Under the pieces are notes generated by a model that was not told the origin of the DNA, searched no databases, and saw only the letters and a program-made list of their open reading frames with translations. Shown here one piece after another: positions 5,629-10,447 of a DNA stretch of 10,447 nt. The DNA comes from JAWAPU01 sp038894275 (GTDB lineage Archaea; Nanobdellota; Nanobdellia; UBA10117). The stretch spans positions 1 through 10,447 of the forward strand of contig JAWAPU010000019.1 of NCBI GenBank assembly GCA_038894275.1, written 5' to 3'. Within the stretch, counting starts at the first letter, position 1. Each line of letters begins with the position of its first letter. Made by a program: the position numbers and the translations under genes.

Positions 5629-7221
5629 TTATTCTGTTGGTGTAGCTTTTTTAATATTTATCGGCATAGATAACGAAGTTTCATAATCATAATTCACAAC
5701 TACGTATGCAAAAAAAGTTCCATATTTAGCGTTTCTTAATTTTTCTTCAGGAATTTGTATTTGAACAAAAAATGTTTCTCGATCTGCGGGGTTTAAATTG
5801 ACATTGCTTTTTTTCATACATTTCGTCAGATTGGCAGATTGTAGAGACTTTGGCAAACCAGTAACATCTGTCAAATCTGCGTGCGTTTGGCAATTAAAAT
5901 CTGTTTCTTTTATTACAGTTACTATATTTGTCGGGAAAAGCAAATACACTGTTTTTTGTGTAATGGCTTGGGTTGAAAAAGAAGGATTTTCTATGTTTAC
6001 ACCTAAAAGATAAGTCATTTCGGATTTATCATATGTTTCTAATATATCGTAATATTCTAAACCTGCTACTCCTATGCCAACATTAAGGCTTTCATCGCCT
6101 TTTTGCCAACTTTTTAAAGTGTCTTTTGAAATTCCCCAAGAAGTTAAAGGATCTTCTAAAGAAGAGACGGCTTCTTGTGAAGAAAAGAGAAATTGTTTTC
6201 CTGCAACTGTTGTAGAATTTTTAGCAGTTGCAGTAACTTTCACTTCTATAACTTTTTCTTCTAAAATTTTTGGGGCATGACAATTAAATTTTCTATTTCT
6301 TATTTGTGCAACATTTGAAAGTAAAGAAGGAGTACATTGCCAATTTCTATTTCCGTATTCATAATTATCTTCTGCGGATATGCTAACGCTAAAATTTGCT
6401 CCAGGGAAACTTATTGCATTAAGGGTGCCCGTTATCCATAATTCTTCATCTGTTGTGAATGGGTTTTTTATCGGCTTTACATCTGAAAGTTTAAGCCCTA
6501 CATCTTTTACATTTTCGAATTCGTTTTGTACAACATCAGATCTCCAGAGATAATTTGGATCATATTCTCCTGTAAAAATTTGTTTCATTAAATTAAGCGG
6601 TCCTGTAAAAGTCTTCGTACTTTCTTTAAAACCAATCATACTTGCTTGCATTTGTCCAGAGGCTTGTTTTCCTAAGGGAGTTACGCCAAACCACCACAAA
6701 CCGCCCCCTGCTAACAAAGTCAAAATTAATAAAATTGCTGCGGCTTTTCTAGATTTAAAACCAACAATGACTGTTAAAATTATGCCAATTACTAAAACTA
6801 ACATATATAAAGGCAATCCTAAAAGAGCTAAAACTCCTTGAAATAGCAACCAAATTAAAATAACTATTGCGATTATTGCAAATAAAATAAGGTAATATAA
6901 TTTAAAAGTTTTAGTTTCTTTGGTTACTTTGCTTGCAAGCATGGTTGCTGCAGCACCTTCTGGAGTCGCGGATGCGGTTGTTTCTAAAAATTCTTCAGCT
7001 TTTTTTTCTGGTATTTCTTTTTTGACTGCACGTTTTTGCATTTCTTCTGCCCACCATTTAGCAGTCTCTTCTGGTTTTTCTTCAGCAGGTCTAAAAAGCC
7101 ATTCAGAAATTTTTTCTTCTTCAGCTTCTCCTTTCCCCACCCACCATTTCGCTATTTCTTCCCTTTCTTTTGCCTCTTTCGCTAATTTTTTCCATTTTTT
7201 TCTTTCTTCTTTGTCAGCCAT
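5629..7221 (-). CDS. Three-pass membrane protein with Trp-repeat cytoplasmic tail and large outer beta domains
   Basis: Unrecognised 530-residue protein. Residues 1-105 are highly charged and likely cytoplasmic, with a 15-residue repeat marked by tryptophan (W10, W26-27, W41, W56-57). Three hydrophobic segments follow at about 109-128, 131-154 and 159-180. With a cytoplasmic N-terminus they place residues 181-530 outside. The outer part looks like two beta-sandwich domains. The first (about 235-345) holds C296/C314. The second (about 385-525) holds LGVNIENPSF and C444/C468, and ends VVVNYDYETSLSMPINI. That ending matches the final Y-x-Y...S-x-x-I-x-V block of both lipoproteins, so the three share a related C-terminal domain. 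The gene starts one base after the pilin-like gene and ends one base before the lipoprotein gene. It may act as the membrane platform for a surface assembly (inference). No ATPase or protease motif is visible. Confidence 0.8.
   Translation of the reverse strand: MADKEERKKWKKLAKEAKEREEIAKWWVGKGEAEEEKISEWLFRPAEEKPEETAKWWAEEMQKRAVKKEIPEKKAEEFLETTASATPEGAAATMLASKVTKETKTFKLYYLILFAIIAIVILIWLLFQGVLALLGLPLYMLVLVIGIILTVIVGFKSRKAAAILLILTLLAGGGLWWFGVTPLGKQASGQMQASMIGFKESTKTFTGPLNLMKQIFTGEYDPNYLWRSDVVQNEFENVKDVGLKLSDVKPIKNPFTTDEELWITGTLNAISFPGANFSVSISAEDNYEYGNRNWQCTPSLLSNVAQIRNRKFNCHAPKILEEKVIEVKVTATAKNSTTVAGKQFLFSSQEAVSSLEDPLTSWGISKDTLKSWQKGDESLNVGIGVAGLEYYDILETYDKSEMTYLLGVNIENPSFSTQAITQKTVYLLFPTNIVTVIKETDFNCQTHADLTDVTGLPKSLQSANLTKCMKKSNVNLNPADRETFFVQIQIPEEKLRNAKYGTFFAYVVVNYDYETSLSMPINIKKATPTE
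7015..7197 (-). repeat. Four-unit 15-16-residue protein repeat with a conserved Trp
   Basis: Residues 9-69 of the three-pass membrane protein divide into units of 16, 15, 15 and 15 residues, each with Trp at its second position. The best-matching units are KWWVGKGEAEEEKIS, EWLFRPAEEKPEETA and KWWAEEMQKRAVKKE. The stretch before a Trp is rich in Glu/Lys and ends in I-A, I-S or T-A in three cases. The repeat is diverged at DNA level, so it is a protein repeat, not a recent tandem duplication. Confidence 0.6.
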
Positions 7222-7222
7222 C

Positions 7223-8386
7223 TTAAACTTTATACGTAATTGTCAATTTTAAGTTAAGGATGTTTAAATCTCGCTTTGGATAAATGGCTAAAGTATTTTC
7301 TTTTCTGTCGAGATAGTTGCAAATATTTGCTTCTCCGCTACCATCTTTTAGTTCAAAAGTTATTTTATTATTGTTTATCAAAATTGTAAACTGATCTGAA
7401 ATATTTTCTGTAGCATTTATTTGAAGAGTGCAATTAGCCATAGAAGATTTAACAAGTAAAAGTTCATCATCAGTTAGCTTAAATTTCCAATTGGGAACTT
7501 TATACGGAGTTGCCGAATACGTAAATAAAATTTTGGCAAATAAAATTTGATAACGACCGTCTTGTGCAACGACCCAATCGATTGTGTTAGTTTTATTTAA
7601 TAAATATGGCGGAATATCTACATTAAAACCTGTAACTTCAGAAGGGATTCCTACCCAAAGAAGTTGGTCGTTAATAAAAATACTTATGTTTGTTGCTTTG
7701 CCTAATTGTTTAGCATAACCGCTTAGATACGCTTTTGTAAGACCTGTAAGTACATTATCGCTTATTGTAAATATTTGACTGACTTTTGCTTTTTCTAAGG
7801 AATAACTTTTTATGACTAATTTAACATCTGAAATGACATAATAAGTGCTCTCCCAAAATTTTACTCCTGGTGGCGCGACGGCAATTTTTATTGTATTGGT
7901 TTTATTAAGTTTTTCTTTTGGTAATGATATGGAGTGGGACCCTGGTTCTAAAATAGAACTAAAAATTAATTCGTTATTTAAATAAACCAAAAGTTCTCTC
8001 GACCCTTCTTTAGTCAGAATATTAAAATCTATGCTTGCCTCGGTAAAATTTTTACTAAATTTTATTGGAAAAATAGCAGGTTTGTCAGAAATTAAAGATC
8101 TGTAAATGGTAGCTTTCGAAATTATTTTTTGTGGTTCAGAGATTTCGCTATAATCGATATCTAAATCACTTAAAGGATATTCGTAAGTATATGTTTTAAT
8201 TGGCGCTGCTTTAATAAATCCTGGCGTTACCTCTAAAATAGTTCTCTCATAATAGGTTGGGCCTATTAATTTCTCACGTTCTTCAGGCGTAATTATAATT
8301 GCAAACACTATTACTGCTGCTAGAAAAGCAATTAAAATTATAAAAGGTGCCAGCTCTCCACTTATTTGAGCTTTAAACGCGGCCAT
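7223..8386 (-). CDS. Pilin-like surface protein with class III signal peptide and three repeated beta domains
   Basis: A 387-residue exported protein of no family I can name. It begins MAAFKAQISGELAPF, and a hydrophobic stretch runs to about residue 32. K5-A6, Q7 and Glu at +5 (E11) match the class III / EppA-type prepilin signal ([KR][GA]-Q-x-S-x-E-L), so cleavage between A6 and Q7 is predicted. At nearly 390 residues it is far larger than ordinary archaeal pilins. Three similar beta-rich units lie at about 90-172, 186-285 and 297-387. Each has a strand pair with Asn/Asp (VYLNNELIFS, IFINDQLLWVG, ILINNNKITFE) and a later LNKTNTI, LNKTNTI or RKENTL. Seven N-x-S/T sequons (113, 161, 233, 264, 318, 324, 328) suggest heavy N-glycosylation. 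It is the first gene of the minus-strand run and has a TATA element just upstream. It could be a minor pilin tip or an adhesin anchored by its N-terminal helix (inference). Confidence 0.82.
   Translation of the reverse strand: MAAFKAQISGELAPFIILIAFLAAVIVFAIIITPEEREKLIGPTYYERTILEVTPGFIKAAPIKTYTYEYPLSDLDIDYSEISEPQKIISKATIYRSLISDKPAIFPIKFSKNFTEASIDFNILTKEGSRELLVYLNNELIFSSILEPGSHSISLPKEKLNKTNTIKIAVAPPGVKFWESTYYVISDVKLVIKSYSLEKAKVSQIFTISDNVLTGLTKAYLSGYAKQLGKATNISIFINDQLLWVGIPSEVTGFNVDIPPYLLNKTNTIDWVVAQDGRYQILFAKILFTYSATPYKVPNWKFKLTDDELLLVKSSMANCTLQINATENISDQFTILINNNKITFELKDGSGEANICNYLDRKENTLAIYPKRDLNILNLKLTITYKV
7226..8119 (-). repeat. Threefold beta-domain repeat in the pilin-like protein
   Basis: Three units of roughly 80-100 residues follow the signal helix. 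The clearest repeated points are LNKTNTI at 160-166, LNKTNTI at 263-269 and RKENTL at 361-366, spaced 103 and 97 residues apart. Each is preceded by a strand with an Asn-rich turn. Unit 3 is the most diverged and holds both cysteines (C319, C356). Confidence 0.6.
8291..8386 (-). other. Class III (EppA-type) prepilin signal peptide region
   Basis: Residues 1-32 of the pilin-like protein: short basic leader MAAFKA, predicted cut before Q7, I-S-G-E with Glu at +5, then an uninterrupted hydrophobic helix LAPFIILIAFLAAVIVFAII. This matches the class III signal peptides of archaea processed by a prepilin peptidase. The peptidase gene is not in the window. Confidence 0.68.
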
Positions 8387-8401
8387 TATGCCAAAAAGAA
8401 A

Positions 8402-8416
8402 TTTTATATATAAAAA
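8402..8416. promoter_or_regulatory. Palindromic TATA element between divergent operons
   Basis: The 61-base gap between the pilin-like gene and Pelota holds TTTTATATATAAAAA, whose first 14 bases are a perfect palindrome. Read leftwards, the box TTTTTATA is centred 26-27 bases before the ATG at 8386, fitting a leaderless transcript. Read rightwards, TTTATATA is centred about 41 bases before the Pelota ATG, giving a leader of about 15 bases. One element may serve both operons. Confidence 0.55.
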
Positions 8417-8447
8417 GGTTTTTGAAATAAAAAAATAAAATAATAAA

Positions 8448-9488
8448 ATGAAAATTTTATACTTAGGAAAAGATGAAGCAAAAATTAAAGTAGAAACTAC
8501 CGATGATCTTTGGCATTTAGCTAGAATTATCGAACCTAAAGATGTTGTTGCTGGGCAAATTATTAGAAAAGTAAAAATAGGCGAAGAATCAGAACGTACA
8601 AGAGTAAAGAGAGAAATTTATTTTGTTAAAATTTTGGCTGAAAAAGTTTTTTTCGAACCTGGTCAAGTTAAAATTTCTGGAACTATAGTAGAAGGCCCAG
8701 AAGAATTGCCTTATGGAAGCTATCATACTCTTGATGTAAAAGCTGGAGATGTTGTTAAAATTTATAAAAAATGGCGAGATTTTCAGATCAAAAGATTAAA
8801 AGATGCTGAAAAAATAACTGAAATTAAACCAGTCGCGATTTGTGTGTTGGATGATGAAAACGGAATTTTAGCAGAATTTGGGTCTGTAGGCATAAAATAT
8901 TTAGCGAATTTTCCTTTAGGTTTAGCAAAAAAAAGATTTCAGGAAAAAATAGAAGAGCGTATGGGTAAACTTGTTGCTGCAGTAATTAATATATTAAATA
9001 ATTATGACGTACTAATTATTGCAAGTCCCATATTTTGGAAAGACGAACTTTTTAAAAGAATTAAAGAAAAAGTGCCTGAATTAATTAAAAAAATAAAACT
9101 AGAAGATATTAGTACTGGAGGCAAAAGAGGGGTTTTGGAATTGGTTAAAAGAGGAGCGTTAGATAAAGTAATTAAAGGTGCTGCCTTGCAAAAAGAGTTT
9201 GAACTTGTTGAAAGCTTGCTAGTTGGGCTAGCCAAAGAAGGATTGGTAGCGTATAATTTTGAAAACGTAAAACATGCTGCGGAAGCAGGGGCCATAAAAA
9301 TTTTGCTTGTGACTGAAAAATTTTTAGAAGCTGCTAAAGAAAAAGGTTTTTACGAAGAGCTTAGCAAAATTTTTGATTTGGTTGAAAATACGCGAGGAGA
9401 GATTCACATAATTAATAGTAAATACGAAGCTGGAGAAAAATTGGACGGAATAGGGGGAATAGGCGCAATACTAAGATTTAAAATATAA
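8448..9488 (+). CDS. pelA: Pelota (Dom34) ribosome-rescue protein
   Basis: Archaeal Pelota enters stalled ribosomes with aEF1-alpha and, with the ABCE1 ATPase, splits them; it is a relative of release factor aRF1 without the GGQ loop. The 346-residue length is typical. Domain 1 (about 1-130) shows TTDDLWHLARIIEPKDVVAG and LPYGSYHTLDVKAGD. Domain 2 (about 131-265) has the RNase H-like fold, with FPLGLAKKRFQEKIEE and ASPIFWKDELF. Domain 3 (about 266-346) is the eL30-like fold, with VKHAAEAGAIKILLVTEKFL and the hallmark ending EAGEKLDGIGGIGAILRFKI. It is the first plus-strand gene after the divergent promoter and is followed 18 bases later by the isomerase gene. The leader shows no Shine-Dalgarno sequence. 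Identification is secure. Confidence 0.96.
   Translation: MKILYLGKDEAKIKVETTDDLWHLARIIEPKDVVAGQIIRKVKIGEESERTRVKREIYFVKILAEKVFFEPGQVKISGTIVEGPEELPYGSYHTLDVKAGDVVKIYKKWRDFQIKRLKDAEKITEIKPVAICVLDDENGILAEFGSVGIKYLANFPLGLAKKRFQEKIEERMGKLVAAVINILNNYDVLIIASPIFWKDELFKRIKEKVPELIKKIKLEDISTGGKRGVLELVKRGALDKVIKGAALQKEFELVESLLVGLAKEGLVAYNFENVKHAAEAGAIKILLVTEKFLEAAKEKGFYEELSKIFDLVENTRGEIHIINSKYEAGEKLDGIGGIGAILRFKI
9477..9484 (+). promoter_or_regulatory. Possible TATA-like box for the R15P isomerase gene
   Basis: TTTAAAAT inside the last Pelota codons is centred 26-27 bases before the isomerase ATG at 9507. It could be a leaderless promoter giving the isomerase-RuBisCO pair expression separate from Pelota. 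Support is weak because similar strings are common in this DNA. Confidence 0.25.
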
Positions 9489-9506
9489 ATTAGCATGTTT
9501 TATTAG

Positions 9507-10313
9507 ATGGCCACTCTAAGACAAACAATAGAAGCGATTAAATCATTAAAAATACAAGGGGCTCAAGAAGTTGCTGAAGCGGCTCTCCTCGCTTGGGCGA
9601 AAGCAAAAAACAAAAATTTGGCGACAAAATTATTAAAAAATGTTAGACCAACAGAACCTATGCTCTTTAATGCTTTAGATGCCGTAAATTTAGGCATAAG
9701 CCCTTATAAACTAATTAAAAAATTTGAAGAGGATAGGAAAAAAATAGTAGAAATCGGAGCAAATTTAATTAAAAATAATCAAACAATATTCACCCATTGT
9801 CATTCTTCCACTGTAACAGAGATTTTGAAATTTGCTACAGCCATGAAGAAAAATATTCACGTACATAACACAGAAACTCGGCCACTTTTTCAAGGAAGAA
9901 AAACTGCTGAAGAATTGGCCGCGGCAGGAATTTCCGTCTGTTTTTGGATAGATTCAGCAGCATTTCAAGCTTTAAAAGAAGCAGATATTTTTTTAATAGG
10001 TGCTGATTGGATTTCAAATGAAGGTGTTGCAAATAAAATAGGTTCTGCAAGTTTCGTTGAACTTGCGAATTTTCTTAAAATACCAATATACATTTGTACA
10101 CATAGTTGGAAGTACTCACCAAAAAAAATAATAATTGAAGAAAGAAATCCAAAAGAGGTCTGGCCAAATGCGCCTAAAGGGATACATATTCACAATCCTG
10201 CCTTTGAAATTATAGATTTTAAATTCATAAAAGGAATTGTTTGTGAATTTGGAATTTTAAAACCGAAAGAATTTTTAAAGAAAACAAATAAAAATAAATA
10301 TGGGCGCTTATGA
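9507..10313 (+). CDS. Ribose-1,5-bisphosphate isomerase (eIF2B-like family)
   Basis: Predicted to convert ribose 1,5-bisphosphate to ribulose 1,5-bisphosphate, the step between AMP phosphorylase and RuBisCO in the archaeal AMP pathway. The Rossmann-like C-terminal domain shows FTHCHSSTV (C98), TETRPLFQG (E123, R125), IDSA, GADWISNEGVANKIGS (D167, N176, K177) and HNPAFEIID. C98 and D167 are both offset by 35 from catalytic Cys133 and Asp202 of the Thermococcus kodakarensis enzyme, as recalled, which is a consistent fit. The 268-residue length is about 50 shorter than that enzyme. Most of the loss is in the N-terminal helical domain. The family also includes eIF2B-alpha-like proteins and methylthioribose-1-phosphate isomerase, but the overlap with a RuBisCO gene strongly favours the R15P reaction. 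The stop lies inside the start of RuBisCO, so the two are translationally coupled. Confidence 0.87.
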   Translation: MATLRQTIEAIKSLKIQGAQEVAEAALLAWAKAKNKNLATKLLKNVRPTEPMLFNALDAVNLGISPYKLIKKFEEDRKKIVEIGANLIKNNQTIFTHCHSSTVTEILKFATAMKKNIHVHNTETRPLFQGRKTAEELAAAGISVCFWIDSAAFQALKEADIFLIGADWISNEGVANKIGSASFVELANFLKIPIYICTHSWKYSPKKIIIEERNPKEVWPNAPKGIHIHNPAFEIIDFKFIKGIVCEFGILKPKEFLKKTNKNKYGRL

Positions 10314-10447
10314 AGACTTTATCGATTTAAAATATAAACCAAAAGTAAACGATTTGATTACTGTATGCAGAGTTAGAATACCAAAAAACATTCCAGTTAA
10401 AAAAGCACTAGGAGCGATTGCTTCAGAAAGTTCTATCGGTACTTGGA
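10300..10447 (+). CDS. rbcL: RuBisCO large subunit, form III, 3'-truncated by window
   Basis: The first 49 codons of a RuBisCO large chain, cut by the right edge. It opens MGAYEDFIDLKYKPKVNDLI, has a short variable strand, and then KKALGAIASESSIGTW. The last block matches the N-terminal domain of archaeal form III enzymes (Pyrococcus has ASESSIGTW), not form II (which has GTN). E43, T48 and W49 correspond to Glu60, Thr65 and Trp66 of the plant enzyme, part of the substrate-binding site. The enzyme would carboxylate RuBP to two 3-phosphoglycerates, here probably for nucleoside salvage and not a Calvin cycle, since the isomerase sits immediately upstream. It overlaps the isomerase by 14 bases in another frame. 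The subclass (III-a, III-b or other) cannot be decided from this fragment. Confidence 0.92.
   Translation, partial: MGAYEDFIDLKYKPKVNDLITVCRVRIPKNIPVKKALGAIASESSIGTW

Noticed and set aside
6920..7252. 110-codon plus-strand open frame opposite the Trp-repeat tail
   Set aside because: It is Ser/Ala/Phe-rich, exactly what the complement of a Glu/Lys/Ala-rich coding repeat yields, and it has no independent support.
3784..8386. Archaellum or standard type IV pilus operon
   Set aside because: No secretion ATPase, multi-pass assembly platform or peptidase is present, and only one protein has a class III signal.
8387..8447. Riboswitch or structured leader before Pelota
   Set aside because: The gap is only 61 bases, almost pure A/T and dominated by the TATA element, with no room for a folded RNA.
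9507..10313. Translation factor eIF2B alpha-like subunit
   Set aside because: The catalytic Cys and Asp of R15P isomerase are present at the correct spacing and the gene overlaps RuBisCO, so the metabolic role is better supported.
1..10447. CRISPR array, tRNA, rRNA, insertion sequence or attachment site
   Set aside because: No spaced direct repeats, cloverleaf-like sequence, inverted terminal repeats or transposase reading frame was found. Non-coding space totals only a few hundred bases in short gaps.

Overview
The window is strongly AT-rich and gene-dense, with no gap between genes longer than about 60 bases. It reads as chromosome from an archaeon. Ribosomal proteins eL44 and eS27, aIF2-alpha, GINS, Pelota and EndoQ are all archaeal in type. 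A primase polypeptide that carries both the end of the catalytic subunit and an Fe-S domain, the small compact genes, and a predicted AMP-salvage pair (R15P isomerase plus form III RuBisCO) suggest a DPANN lineage such as Woesearchaeota or Pacearchaeota. That placement is inferred from gene content only.

Left, plus strand (1-2497): an informational gene string. It holds the 3' part of a single-chain DNA primase, a Gins51-type GINS subunit, eL44 (rpl44e), eS27 (rps27e, only 59 codons) and aIF2-alpha. The genes abut or overlap and are probably co-transcribed, linking replication with translation initiation.

Middle, minus strand (8386 down to 2490): a five-gene run. First comes a pilin-like protein with a class III (EppA-type) signal peptide and three repeated beta domains. 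Next is a three-pass membrane protein with a tryptophan-repeat cytoplasmic tail and a large outer portion. Two paralogous lipoproteins follow. The last gene is endonuclease Q, which meets aIF2-alpha tail to tail with an 8-base overlap. The first four encode cell-surface proteins. The membrane protein and both lipoproteins share a similar C-terminal domain and the same pattern of two cysteine pairs. I do not recognise these four as a named system, and they are the best candidate here for something undescribed.

Right, plus strand (8448-10447): Pelota (ribosome rescue), a ribose-1,5-bisphosphate isomerase of the eIF2B-like family, and the first 49 codons of form III RuBisCO large subunit, overlapping the isomerase by 14 bases. 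The last two would run R15P to RuBP to 3-phosphoglycerate in the archaeal AMP pathway. Pelota and the surface operon diverge from a 61-base gap with a palindromic TATA element. I saw no tRNA, rRNA, CRISPR array, insertion sequence or attachment site.
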